The notes: generated from the letters alone by a model not told the origin. Counted from the first letter of the stretch, positions 20,293 to 30,861 are shown. The stretch: DNA of 64,000 nucleotides from Tritrichomonas musculus (GCA_039105265.1 JAPFFF010000027.1:930001-994000), one strand, 5' to 3'. Numbers and translations are program-made.

Positions 20293-21900
20293 TTGGCCTG
20301 AGGATTTTTTAAATCTACAATTATTCACTGAGATATCAAATATTTAGAAAAGCATTTTTGTATTTCATAAAAATAAAAGTTTTTTGTATGATGAATTTTT
20401 ATTCTGAGTTTATAATTATCAAAATATTTAATAAATACTTATTTTTAACTAATTTTTGTCTGATTTGAAAATTGTGTACTTTACTTGCATTTTTAGCTTG
20501 TTTTTGCATTTTTTCATTGACTGAATCATTTTTTTGATTTTTAACTTATATAAATATATTTGATAAAGTTTGTATTTATAGATATGATATGAGAAAAAGA
20601 GGAAATTAAATTCAATAACTGATCATATCACATGATCTCGGTGAATTTTGTGAATACAACTTTATTGCTTACCCTATCAAATATTGGCTATATGTTATTA
20701 GTTTTGGCCTGAGGAATTTTGAATCCATCAGTTATACGCTTAGAATATATAATGAGAAAACAATACTTTCACTTTTCGTACAAATAAAAATTTTCTGTAT
20801 GACGAATTTTTACGCTGAGTTTATATTTATCAAAATATTAAAAAAATACTTATTATTTAGTATTTCGTGTCAGATTTGAAAATTGAATAGTTTACTTGAT
20901 TTTTTTCGTTTGTTTTGCTTTTATTTATTTTATAAGGAATTTTTATGATGTTTTATTTAGAAATATATATTTTATGGAATCTCTAATTATATATAAAATA
21001 GGTTAAAAATGGAAAATTGAATTTGATAACTGATCATATATCAGGATCTCTACGAATTTAATTAATAGAAAAATGTCTAGGTAATAATGTAATATCAACA
21101 TAAAAATATTAGTTTTGGCCTGAGGAATTTTGATTCCATCAATCCTACACCTAGATGTCTAAATTAAATAAATACATTTGGGTTTTTCGTACAAATAAAA
21201 TTTTTCTGTATGACGAATTTTTATCCTGAGTTTATATTTATCATAATATTAAATAAATACTTATTTTTTACTAATTTGTGTCAGATTTATAAATTGTATA
21301 CGTTACTTGATAATTTTGTTTTGTTTTTCTTTTTTCTATTGATCAAATCATTTTTATGTTTTTTTAATTATGAATATATATTCTATGAAGTATGTATTTA
21401 TATGTTTTAAATTTTTAAAAAGGCATTTTAATAGAAATAAGTGATCAACATTCAAGAACTCTACGAATTTTGAAGATACAAATATATTTCTATTTTTATA
21501 GATTATATACATAAAAATATTAGATTTGGCCTGAGGAATTTTGAATTCATCAATCATACGCTTTAATACTAATATGAGAAAAACTGTCAATAATACACTG
21601 AAATAAACAAACAAACAAAAATATAATTTCATAAATAACCTTTGCAACTGTTCGTTTGATGAAATACTTAGTTAATTTTTCGAGAAATTGAAAAAATATA
21701 TGATTTTTTTCCTTTTCAAATTTGTGAATATAAAAATATAAAAATAATAATTATCTCAAATTTGTGTACATTTCAAATTTTGAATTACAAAAAAACAAAA
21801 ATGGATTTTTTTTATAAAATTGGAATTTATCTACTTTTTATTAAGAGATATATTTAATACTTTAAAATATTATGATTGGCCTGAGGATTTTATTTTTGGA
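20293..21900. repeat. Degenerate tandem repeat, 411-bp period
   Basis: The core TTGGCCTGAGGA starts at 20,293, 20,704, 21,115, 21,526 and 21,876, giving three spacings of exactly 411 bp and a last one of 350. Between the cores other blocks recur in order: TCGTACAAATAAAA, TGTATGACGAATTTTTA, CTGAGTTTATA and GTGTCAGATTT. Units have diverged substantially, yet the period is preserved. No frame is conserved, so it is a non-coding satellite-like array. Confidence 0.75.
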
Positions 21901-22369
21901 TTGTTATTTGAAAAATTAAAGATATCTTTTTGCTCATTTTAAAAGACAGAGCCAAATAAAAAAAATTCTTCTGATAATTTTTGGTGTTCTTTTTATATTT
22001 ACCAAAAAATCAAGGAAAATCCTCTTTTTTTAAAAAATTGTTTTTGTTCAAAAATTGAATGAAATTTGAGAGTACCCTTAAATTCAATCAATGGCATAAA
22101 ATCCGCTATTTATTTAGTTGGAAATGAAGCTGATGAAAATAGAATTTTATTACCAGCGATCAAGGAAGAGAGAAAGCAAATAGTATTGGCTCATTCTTTT
22201 ACGAAGTTTCTACTTTTAAAAACAAGAATATTGTTACACTTTTTAGTAATATTGCTACTTTTGATTGAAGTTGTGTGTCATTCGAAAATACAATGAAGAG
22301 TTTGATAAGATCTTATGAAGAGTTTGATAACGATAAATAACAAATTGTGTTAATTTAGAGTAATGATTA
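21901..22369. other. Intergenic; short uncharacterised frame at 22,066-22,296
   Basis: A 76-codon plus-strand frame includes INGIKSAIYLVGNEADENRI and PAIKEERKQIVLAHSFTKF. This looks more protein-like than its surroundings, then turns into a hydrophobic tail, suggesting a frame change. It is not recognised and may be a remnant of a host gene. Confidence 0.3.
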
Positions 22370-22563
22370 TTTGAAAAATTAAATATCATTAACGATCTTA
22401 ATATTAACGAATCCATTTACGAAAACATTATCCAATACCATCTTTAACCACTTTTAACGAGTTTCGTATGCGAATCCAATACTGGAGAATCCTGTTTCGA
22501 TGTTGTCGACTTTAAACCAAAAATATAATGTATGTATGTGCGCGATCTGTGTTCTGTGTCGAT

Positions 22564-22962
22564 TTAGTACCTAGCACGAATTCGTGAAGCACTAGCATAT
22601 GGTTCGATAGGTTTATCTATATACTTAAACGATTTGGTATGTGGATCATAGTATCTGGACTTGTAAGTATACGTTTCACTCTTTTCTGGTTTGGTAGTAC
22701 TCTTTCGTGGAACTGTTCGTGATACGTTGCAGAGCTTACCATTACGTTTGGTGAATCGTTTTGTTGATTGTGGTATATCTTCATTAAGGGTTCTACTGTC
22801 GAACTTACTAGCATTTGGATTACGACGGAACAGGGTGTTAAGAGTCTTATAATCTTGCTTAGTTGTTAACTCGGTGATAGCTCGTCTAAGTAATGATAAG
22901 TCGTCGGTAGTGTATAACTCTTCGAGAGTTGGTTGTGATGATGTGTTCTTGGTCTTACTCAT
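22564..22962 (-). CDS. Basic hypothetical protein of the island (132 aa)
   Basis: This short protein is rich in Lys, Arg, Ser and Thr (STKRFTKRNGKLCNVSRTVP and RKSTTKPEKSETYTYKSRYY). A predicted helical N-terminus (LEELYTTDDLSLLRRAITEL) precedes the basic part. It is last in the apparent three-gene cluster. The composition would suit a nucleic-acid-binding or structural protein, but no family is recognised. Codon use matches the other two island genes and not the surrounding host DNA. Confidence 0.55.
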   Translation of the reverse strand: MSKTKNTSSQPTLEELYTTDDLSLLRRAITELTTKQDYKTLNTLFRRNPNASKFDSRTLNEDIPQSTKRFTKRNGKLCNVSRTVPRKSTTKPEKSETYTYKSRYYDPHTKSFKYIDKPIEPYASASRIRARY

Positions 22963-23016
22963 TTCGATGGAATTAAACTTACACGTTTATCACATAAAAA
23001 CAATACTATATTTACA

Positions 23017-23598
23017 TTATAACACGAACGATACTAACTTTCGTTTAGCAACTGGATGTCTCTTTTCGATACCGGTAACAACTTTAAACACACTCTCTCG
23101 ATCTTTCAATATATCATCCATCCACTTGTTGGACTTGCATTCGACAATATTATCGTTAATTCGACATTTAAGTAAGTGCGTACATTTCCAATCGTAACAA
23201 TCTAGTACTTCGACGACATCACCTTCTTTAACTATCTCATCGATCTTCTGGAGTTTATTACTGTTAATGTACTTGTGTTTAAAAAACTCATCGTAATGAT
23301 ATTCTTTCGCCATCGATCGACTATATTCTGCAGTAGAGTTCTCATATACTTTATCGACACCTTCATCTTCTTTTCGATAGTAATCGAATACATCTACGAC
23401 ATCCATTACTGGTTGTAGATTCTTACATTTTTTGTATGCTGTTCCATGCTTCTCGATAATGAAACACCATAATCCTGTATCTCTTCCACAGATCTTATTG
23501 GGGTCGTCTAGCGCATACCATTCATTTTCATGTGTGAATTCTATTCCACCACGACCAACAATGAAGTCTTTCAGTTCTCGATCTGCTGGGTATAACAA
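23017..23598 (-). CDS. Hypothetical protein of the island (193 aa)
   Basis: No known family is recognised. The protein is acidic, with several Cys and Trp (CGRDTGLWCFI, CYDWKCTHLLKC) and a basic C-terminus (GIEKRHPVAKRKLV). It starts about 50 bp after the initiator-like gene and ends about 50 bp before the basic protein, with the same strand and codon style. This indicates a single cluster, though shared transcription is an inference. Confidence 0.5.
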   Translation of the reverse strand: MLYPADRELKDFIVGRGGIEFTHENEWYALDDPNKICGRDTGLWCFIIEKHGTAYKKCKNLQPVMDVVDVFDYYRKEDEGVDKVYENSTAEYSRSMAKEYHYDEFFKHKYINSNKLQKIDEIVKEGDVVEVLDCYDWKCTHLLKCRINDNIVECKSNKWMDDILKDRESVFKVVTGIEKRHPVAKRKLVSFVL

Positions 23599-23646
23599 TA
23601 ATGGAGTCGATGTTGTTAATCTATTATCTGGACTAACTGCTAATAA

Positions 23647-25323
23647 TTATCGTGCCCGACACTTGGTAGATATATCTCTAAACCCATACACGTACATCTT
23701 AACGTTATCTTCCATATCCAACAATCTCTTGTGATATGTTTTCGGTTTCATTAACTCAGTTACTAAGTAATTACCTAGATGCATTCGCAACTGTTTAGAC
23801 GCTTGTATCTCTTCTTGTAACTTATCATAACTATCGTTAATGGTTTTCACTACAGAATCTACTTTATCGTTATCTGCTTTAACAGACTTAATCGTAACAT
23901 CGTGTTTCTTCATAAACATCTTCTCATCTTCTAACTCTTTCAAATATTGTTGTTTTATAGTGTTTCTCATTTCGGTGAGAATAAAATAGACTGTGGAGTC
24001 GATAAACTTAATTGGTGCGTTATCGGTTTTAAGTGTCGATATGTTCTTGGTGTTAATAACTCTAAATTTCGTTATCGAATTATCTTCTAAGTTGGGTGTA
24101 TTAACCAGATCTAACTTGTATATTGGAGCGAATCGTTTATTACCATTCGTTAAGTATGTTACGAGCTCATCTAATTCGGATCGTTTAGTGATGTTCGGTA
24201 CGAGAACCTTCTCGTAACAGCGTTCTCTTATTATTAAATCGTCATTATCACGCATACATGTAACTACTAGTATTGGAAGATTAAAACTAAATAGTTTAAG
24301 TACATTGTTTATGTAATTATCGGTAATGTTGAACATGTAGAATCCATTTACCTTGCCGATAATGTCGTTAACGAAGTATGAGAACAGTGCTATTTTGTTA
24401 TCTAAATCGACGACGAGTAAGTTATATTCTAGTTTGTTTAACACAGACTTCCATTGGTTGTAAATGGGATTGTGATAGATTAATTCTTGTGGAAGTAGTT
24501 CGGTGAGATAGTTAAGATGGTTGTGGATATACTCTTCACTAAAAGCATTGTTTTTTATATATAACGTTATCTCCAATCGTAACAAACCTGTATCCAAACT
24601 ATTGTTAATGCTGTTCCGTAACTGTTCATCTGGATTGTATAACCAATCAGCTATATGTGATCCGATCTTACCTCTAGCGGATGGACTTTCGATAGATTGG
24701 ACGAACTTGTTATAGAATTTGTATCTAACTTTACCGTGTTCTGTGTTATGGATGAAGGTAAGACAGTTCTTACCAACTAGTTTGTCGTTATCCATAATCA
24801 CGTAGTCTCCATCGTTATTGGAACCTTCCATAACATAGTCGTTATTGTCTATTAGATACTTGATCACCTCTTCTTTGTTAATAACACCGGCAAAGTCTTG
24901 TGTGAAGTCGATATCGTTAATGTATATACCTTCATCGTTAAAGGATTTAATAGCTTCTTCGCTAGTAATTAAAGCGAATACATCGTTAACTTGAATCGCT
25001 GGTAATGCAACTTTAATGTACTGCTTATAGCATTCACCTTCTTTGCAACTATACGTCGGTTTTATATATCGTTTATTAACGTTAATATCATGAGATTGTA
25101 ATATTCGTTTAATCTTAGACGTGTGTTCTGCGAGGTACTTCGATAGATAATCGTTCTTGTTCTTGTTATGCGGATCTATTGGAACCATGTAATAGAAGAT
25201 AATGCTATCACAGAATCTATCACTTAACGGATTAAGTTTATGGTTGTTAGCAGATCTCTCTGTGTAATCTATATCGGATATATCGTTCCAGTTAATCATA
25301 TTAGTGAGATTATACAACATCAT
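23647..25323 (-). CDS. Replication-initiator-like protein (Rep_trans-like), 558 aa
   Basis: The central part resembles rolling-circle initiators of the Rep_trans/phage replication initiation type. It has an acidic strand NDIDFTQDFAGV (about residue 137-148), then a strand-Tyr pattern VRYKFYNKF (the RxYxK block), and about 45 residues later GLLRLEITLY, equivalent to the conserved R-[LI]-E-[IV] strand. A charged, coiled-coil-like C-terminus follows. In this family a tyrosine nicks the origin strand. No helicase domain is visible. Similarity is judged by pattern, so this could be an unrelated viral protein. The frame continues upstream of 25,323 without a Met, so the annotated start is uncertain and the 5' end may be missing. 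Confidence 0.4.
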   Translation of the reverse strand: MMLYNLTNMINWNDISDIDYTERSANNHKLNPLSDRFCDSIIFYYMVPIDPHNKNKNDYLSKYLAEHTSKIKRILQSHDINVNKRYIKPTYSCKEGECYKQYIKVALPAIQVNDVFALITSEEAIKSFNDEGIYINDIDFTQDFAGVINKEEVIKYLIDNNDYVMEGSNNDGDYVIMDNDKLVGKNCLTFIHNTEHGKVRYKFYNKFVQSIESPSARGKIGSHIADWLYNPDEQLRNSINNSLDTGLLRLEITLYIKNNAFSEEYIHNHLNYLTELLPQELIYHNPIYNQWKSVLNKLEYNLLVVDLDNKIALFSYFVNDIIGKVNGFYMFNITDNYINNVLKLFSFNLPILVVTCMRDNDDLIIRERCYEKVLVPNITKRSELDELVTYLTNGNKRFAPIYKLDLVNTPNLEDNSITKFRVINTKNISTLKTDNAPIKFIDSTVYFILTEMRNTIKQQYLKELEDEKMFMKKHDVTIKSVKADNDKVDSVVKTINDSYDKLQEEIQASKQLRMHLGNYLVTELMKPKTYHKRLLDMEDNVKMYVYGFRDISTKCRAR

Positions 25324-25460
25324 TTCCGGTCTAACGTTCTTGCACTGTACATGCTTTAACGGAATCGTTATCGAATACGAACTAATATCGTTTATAATAA
25401 TCTCTTTACGTGTGTTATAACTTAGTAGATTAGATAAGGAGGGTTTCGTTATCTAACTAG

Positions 25461-25930
25461 AAAAAGCGCATGCATCCAGTGCATCACTAACATCGCATGA
25501 TTCCAGTACATCAACAGCAGCACGTTCTACAAATACATCATAAATAGCGCACGCTTCCTAATTAATTAAAGAATTAAATTACATAATAAAAATTACTTAA
25601 AATATAATATTTTATATATATAGTCTAGAGTAAAACCCTTCTACCAAATCTCTATATAAAGTAGTTAGAATCATAATATCATATATACATATGGATAAAA
25701 TGTTCATTTGATAAAATAATTATTATTATTTAAAAAATGTTTATTTTATATTTAGATATTAGTATTTAAAAATGCAATCTATTCAATTTTTTCTCGATAA
25801 ATTGAATAGAAAATGGTAGGTGGGTTTTCCACCAACGTACTTTTTGCCACCATTAAAGGCCAAAAATAAGTGAATAAAAATGGTAGGGGGTTTCCATTGG
25901 TAGGGGGTTTTCAAGTAGACTATATATTAT
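25461..25930. other. Junction region between island and tandem repeats
   Basis: AT-rich and non-coding. Just outside the island there is a short run of C/A/T-rich text with repeated CATC and GCAC elements (25,470-25,560). A palindromic patch, GGTGGGTTTTCCACC, lies near 25,819-25,833. No gene was seen. Confidence 0.4.
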
Positions 25931-26470
25931 ATATTTTCTTTTTAAATATTTTATTCATGGAGTATTCATAAAATTCTTAATGATTATTCAAAATATTTTA
26001 TATAAGTTTTACTTTTATATCAATAATGCTCAACTATTCGGCCAAAAAAATACAATTTGATGATTTTATTCTTGATTCAGTACATCAATCCCGCCCAATT
26101 CAGATAATTCCGTTCAATATATATTTTCTTTTTAATTATTTTATTCATGGAGTATTCATAAAATTCTTAATGATTATTCAAAATATTTTATATAAGTTTT
26201 ACTTTTATATCAATAATGCTCAACTATTCGGCCAAAAAAATACAATTTGATGATTTTATTCTTGATTCAGTACATCAATCCCGCCCAATTCAGATAATTC
26301 CGTTCAATATATATTTTCTTTTTAATTATTTTATTCATGGAGTATTCATAAAATTCTTAATGATTATTCAAAATATTTTATATAAGTTTTACTTTTATAT
26401 CAATAATGCTCAACTATTCGGCCAAAAAAATACAATTTGATGATTTTATTCTTGATTCAGTACATCAATC
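25931..26470. repeat. 190-bp tandem repeat, about 2.8 copies
   Basis: ATATTTTCTTTTTAA begins units at 25,931, 26,121 and 26,311. The copies are nearly identical, so the duplication is recent. The frames open within it simply restart in each unit. The third copy stops at 26,470, exactly where Polinton polymerase sequence begins, so the repeat marks the truncation point of that element. Confidence 0.85.
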
Positions 26471-26653
26471 TCTGTAGATAGTACAGTTTAGATATGGTAT
26501 ATGAAGACTGACTGTTGAGTTTGTTTCGAAGTCACTATAGTATATACGGCTCCACTTCTTTTGCTTCTTCTTTTTATCATCATCCTGTTCATTAACCAAC
26601 CTTGTGCATTGCTCTGCATTATAGTCGAGACTTACATAGTCATTAACTTGTTC

Positions 26654-27817
26654 TTATTCCGTTGTGTTGATAATATCCATTTCACATGCTTTTATTTCTT
26701 CAAATAGGTGTAACTCAAACATCTTTTGGGAAAAGGTTATTGGTTTGGTTCCTTCATGATTATATTCTTTGACAGTCTTTCCATTACTATGTAATTTATA
26801 TATCATACATCTTTTTTCAAAAGGCATATTTGCAAATGTTCTATCAAGTTCTTCATAGTGTTGAAGGTAGAATAATGTACAAGGTATTTTCCTGTTGAGC
26901 ATATAATGGTCTTTGAACAATATCAGGTTAACTTCTCTTTTATAATCAACAGACCATTTTTTCTTTCTGGTGTTGATTCTTGTTTCATACTTGTATTTAT
27001 CAGGTTGTTCAACAACTCTAATGATACTAAAATTGCACTTGAACTTTTTAGCTACTTCTTCTATCTTGTTATTTGGTATGGTTCTTGTTTGAACAAAAAA
27101 GCGAAGGTCATCTATTTCATCATCAGTGAACACACCTGATTGTATACAAGCATATACAAAACAATTATCTCTGTAGTTCTCTTTCCTTATCTCATGAAAG
27201 ATTTGGTATGTAGATAAGTCTATAGGTGATAGATTGATATATGGGAAAAAACTACCTTCTGGTGTATTTCGGTAGTCTTCATCAAGTTCTACTTCTTCAT
27301 CATATATTTCTTTTGTATCCATGTCTTGCATCTTGACTGTGAAATGAACACCATCTTTGCTTTTAAGCATGTCGATAAATTGTACTTCATATCGAACAGG
27401 TATAAACATGTTGCTAATATATGGATTAGTGTCTGACTGGTCTTTAGTTAAATCAAGTTCTCCAGTTATATGTCCTAATGTGCTTTCAAAGTTATGCTTA
27501 TTACTAAGTGTGAAGTACTTATACTTTCCATCAAGAGCTATTGCTTTAATAACAGGTCTTCCAACATGTTTCATTTTATGTATCTGACGTAGTGCTTCCG
27601 TAAAAGCATATCTCTTATATTCATCCTGATTGATATCAGTTGTAAAACCAATACCTTGTCCTGCAGGAATCTTGAGCTTCCTCATTTCTTCTTTAAATTG
27701 GTCCTTCTTTTGATATTGCTTAACACGTCGATTATACTCACGACGAAACTGTGTTTTAGTGTCTGCATATACATCACCAATAGCATCTAAAAAATCAAAT
27801 TCACTATCTTTGTTCAT
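26654..27817 (-). pseudogene. Polinton DNA polymerase B, N-terminal part (fossil)
   Basis: The 387-codon frame carries the conserved N-terminal region of trichomonad Polinton polymerases, including DNCFVYACIQSGVFTDDEID, INTRKKKWSVDYKREVNL and KDHYMLNRKIP. The paired Cys and His resemble an OTU-like fold. The start of the 3'-5' exonuclease domain, with a DFET exo I-type motif, lies just beyond it at about 26,510-26,560. The rest of the exonuclease and the whole polymerase domain are absent. It is a broken fossil. Confidence 0.65.
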
Positions 27818-27901
27818 GTTTTACTTAAAATAAAAGTGAAATGATAAAAATAAAAAAACAAAGAAAAAGTTAAAAAATTAATTGTTTAGTTATTACCTTT
27901 C

Positions 27902-29099
27902 TTATTGGGGGTAAGTGAATTCATCTCCTTGTTTTTTATCGTCTTCTTGTTGCCACTTGTTGATTTTTATACCTTCAAGGAAATTATTTATGTTGTTGCA
28001 TACTTGCTTTGGGCTCTTGTCATTTCCTTTTTCATCTTTGAATGAGCAGGCTTTACTAAGTGCTTCTTTTTCATTTGGAGCTAGAACCATGTTCAATCGA
28101 AAGAGGCAATTCGATAGTTTCCAGCCATATTTGAGAAACTTATCTTCGAGCTTTCCTGGTACTACATTTAAGATATGCCTGAGCAGATTAAGTTCTTGTT
28201 GGGCCAAAAGAGCTCTTCGTATTTTTTCTGATATAAAAGCCTGTGTTTAAATCATCTAACATATTCATGATGTCTTTAATGGCTGTTCTAGAATCCCTGA
28301 TTCTATTTATGTACTTAGTAACTTTGTCAGGAGTGACTTTGGCTTTAAGGAGCTCCAGTGTATATTTATTGTTCCTATCAATGTCAGTTCGAAGTTCTTT
28401 CATGTTATCATCAAGGTCATTAAAGGCTGTAGAGATACCTGGCAAAGCACCTTCTAAATCATCAAGTCTATGAAGTATGTTAAGGAGTTCTTGTTTGTAG
28501 CCATCATCTTCGATAGTGTTGTCTTCACGAGTCTTCTCTATTTCCTCTTAAATATTAAAGCGTCTTTCATGGTCAGCCTTGTATGACTTATCTTTGTGTG
28601 TAGGCTTCAGTGGCTGGTATTTCCCCTTCTGTATAATTGGCTCAACATCACTATCACTATCAGTGTCACTTGATGTACTAGTTGACTTGGTATCTGTCTC
28701 TAGAGGAGGTTCTTTGATTTCTTCATAGTCATCTTGAACAATTCTTGTTTCTTCTTTTGGAGAGCTAAATAGCTTCTTTGGTGATGTGAATGCTGGTTGA
28801 AGTAGCTTCTTTTCATGACTTTCCTTACTAGCATCTTTAGATGTATCTTTATGAGTTGGTACTACCAAAGATAGCTTCACTACAGGAGGTGTTCTATGAA
28901 CTGGAGGTCTTCACTGAATGACATCTTGTAGTGTGGAGCTTCTATGAACTTGAGGTGCTTGTGGTGCTATTGGTCCTGAGTTAACTGATGATGCTATATT
29001 ATTAAGGGAACTTTGGGTTTCAAGATCTTGGATCAGATCATCTACATCGAAATCAGTTCGTGGTGCATCTGAGTCTTCACTGAATGACATCTTGTACAA
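27902..29099 (-). pseudogene. Polinton hypothetical gene region, disordered N-terminus and helical C-terminus (fossil)
   Basis: Several overlapping minus-strand frames cover this region. The upstream part is Ser/Thr/Asp/Pro-rich and probably disordered (KSTSTSSDTDSDSDVEPI). The downstream part is helical with coiled-coil character (FNDLDDNMKELRTDIDRNNK). No known domain is recognised; in this context it could be a structural or accessory Polinton protein. It is broken. Confidence 0.45.
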
Positions 29100-29293
29100 A
29101 CAAGTATTAAAATGAGGTTTTTATAATGTTATATCACCTCTATTATCTCCTACTTCAAAAACTTAAAAGGTGGAAAGTTTTCTTTGAAAAAGTTATATAC
29201 ACTATAAAAATTCAAAAATTGAATAAAAAAAAAATATAAAATATATTGAAATTTTAAAAAAATATTTTTATTAATATCACTATTTTTTTATTA

Positions 29294-29719
29294 ATGATGA
29301 ATGAAGAAGAAGATAATATAGAAAATATTTTACAAAAACAAACACCTCCAAGTGGTATTGATTCATTAGAATATAAAATTAATAGAACCATGTCCAAAAA
29401 AATATCTCAACTAGATATTATAGATGATGCACCTAAATTATGTTCTCTAAGTGAAAACTATGTACACATGCTTGAAAATGATGCACATCGAATAAGAGAG
29501 AAACAACGAAAGAGGTATGATGAATGGTTTAACAGCCTCGAAAAAGAATGCTATCCTGCAAATGACATACTTCGCATGTACAACATGTTCTTTGGTCATG
29601 AACTACCTATTAGCATTCAAGGCTTTGGTATGCTCAAAGGAACAAAAAAACATTTTACTCATAAGAGAGTGACAATAGATAAAAAACTTACAACTATATA
29701 CACAAAGAAACAAGAATGA
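29294..29719 (+). CDS. Polinton hypothetical protein (141 aa)
   Basis: The frame looks whole. It is hydrophilic and helical, with DAHRIREKQRKRYDEWFNSL and a C-terminal basic segment (KKHFTHKRVTIDKKLTTIYT). No known domain is recognised. It is assigned to the Polinton by position and by codon style shared with its neighbours. It is divergently placed from the 27,902-29,099 gene region, so the 29,100-29,290 interval probably holds a bidirectional promoter (inference). Confidence 0.45.
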   Translation: MMNEEEDNIENILQKQTPPSGIDSLEYKINRTMSKKISQLDIIDDAPKLCSLSENYVHMLENDAHRIREKQRKRYDEWFNSLEKECYPANDILRMYNMFFGHELPISIQGFGMLKGTKKHFTHKRVTIDKKLTTIYTKKQE

Positions 29720-29757
29720 GTAAAAAAAAATTTTATATGTCCTTTTTATATGTCTTT

Positions 29758-30135
29758 TAGTGAGTAGCATCTTAGTGAGTAGCATCTTAGTGAGTAGCAT
29801 CTTAGTGAGTAGCATCTTAGTGAGTAACATCTTAATGAGTAGCATCTTAATGAGTAGCATCTTAGTGAGTAGCATCTTAATGAGTAGCATCTTAGTGAGA
29901 AGCATCTTAATGAGTAGCATCTTAGTGAGAAGCATCTTAATGAGTAGTATCTTAGTGAGATGCCTCTTAGTGAGATGCCTCTTAGTGAGATGCCTCTTAG
30001 TGAGATGCCTCTTAGTGAGATGCCTCTTAGTGAGATGCCTCTTAGTGAGATGCCTCTTAGTGAGATGCCTCTTAGTGAGAAGCCCCTTAGTGAGATGCTT
30101 CTTTATGAGAACCTTCTTAGTGAGAACCTTCTTTT
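29758..30135. repeat. 15-bp minisatellite, about 25 units
   Basis: Units of the type GTGAGTAGCATCTTA are followed by GTGAGATGCCTCTTA, period 15 bp. Two sub-blocks are distinguishable: AGTAGCAT variants to about 29,950, then near-identical GATGCC units to about 30,090, then degenerate units. Because 15 is a multiple of three, long frames open on both strands and give pentapeptide-like products. These are most likely by-products of the repeat. Confidence 0.9.
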
Positions 30136-30407
30136 AGAGATGCCTCATTGCTTTCATACACTTTAATTTTTTCTTTCATACTTTGTACTTCTTTTTTCTT
30201 TCTTTCTCGATATGCCTTTTGTTGCTGCTTACGTGCTTCATTTCTTTCTTCAATTGTTGCATACTTTTGCTTCCTACCTCTTTTTTCTTTTGTTTCTGTT
30301 GTTGCAGCATGATCAATATCCTTGAGGTAATCCTTGCTTTTAGACTTCTTGAGTTTCTTGATAATAGCTGTTTCTTTGAAATCATCCAAATCCAAATTTT
30401 GGCTCAT
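30117..30407 (-). CDS. Polinton small basic protein, bZIP-like basic region (about 97 aa)
   Basis: The likely start is the Met at 30,407 (MSQNLDLDDFKETAIIKKLK), preferred over an AT-rich extension to 30,470. A basic region with the spacing of a bZIP DNA-contact helix follows (EERNEARKQQQKAYRERKKK), then a short helical stretch without a clear leucine heptad. The 3' end overlaps the end of the minisatellite, which may have replaced the original terminus. A DNA- or RNA-binding role is likely but inferred. Confidence 0.45.
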   Translation of the reverse strand: MSQNLDLDDFKETAIIKKLKKSKSKDYLKDIDHAATTETKEKRGRKQKYATIEERNEARKQQQKAYRERKKKEVQSMKEKIKVYESNEASLKEGSH

Positions 30408-30483
30408 GATTTCATTCGAGAAAAAAAATTGAATTATTTTTGAAAATTGAATTTTCGCAAAAAAAATCACATCATTTTTTTAA

Positions 30484-30861
30484 ATGTCTTGTTCTCCAAA
30501 AGACTTTAAAAATTACCAAAAACAGCAAAAAATGGTTATTAAAAATGCAAAAACTGAAATCACTAATGCTGTTAAAGAGTTATCATTTCTGTTCAACCAA
30601 AAAATAGATAACTCTACACCAATTGCTGTATGTACTTCCTATGACACATTGATACAAAACAACTTCGACAAGGTTGCTAATGCTCTCTGCCAAATGAATC
30701 TTACTACAAGCGAGGTATGTGTGAAACCAACTACTGCTCAATCACCACCTCCAGTTCATAGAAGACCTCTTTCTTTTGAGATACCAGTAGTGTCTGACTC
30801 ACAAGAGACACAAGATACACAAGAGACACAAGATGATTCTCAAGGAGTATCTTCACCATAA
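30484..30861 (+). CDS. Polinton hypothetical protein (125 aa)
   Basis: The frame looks whole. It has a helical N-terminal two thirds (KNYQKQQKMVIKNAKTEI, LSFLFNQKI) and a Pro/Ser/Gln/Thr-rich tail with a short SQETQDTQETQD repeat. It is divergent from the bZIP-like gene, with only about 75 bp between the two starts. Not recognised. Confidence 0.45.
   Translation: MSCSPKDFKNYQKQQKMVIKNAKTEITNAVKELSFLFNQKIDNSTPIAVCTSYDTLIQNNFDKVANALCQMNLTTSEVCVKPTTAQSPPPVHRRPLSFEIPVVSDSQETQDTQETQDDSQGVSSP

Larger units (their letters stand above)
22370..25460 (-). mobile_element. Compositionally distinct island with a replication-initiator-like gene; virus-like or plasmid-like element remnant
   Basis: Three minus-strand genes are packed with gaps of about 50 bp, and the DNA has many more CG dinucleotides (TCGTTA, AACGAT, ATCGAT) than either flank. 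The change is abrupt on both sides. The genes are an initiator-like protein (558 aa) and two unrecognised small proteins. No terminal repeats were identified. The element appears fairly young, with long frames still open, but incomplete at its right end, where the initiator frame runs on without a start codon. Placement in a particular virus or plasmid family is not possible from sequence alone. Confidence 0.55.

Noticed and set aside
26026-26440. Two identical 74-codon frames in the 190-bp repeats
   Set aside because: They are the same AT-driven frame restarting in each tandem unit, with no recognisable domain.
29760-30137. Pentapeptide-repeat-like proteins on both strands of the 15-bp minisatellite
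   Set aside because: Open frames on both strands are forced by a 15-bp unit lacking stops; no independent coding signal.
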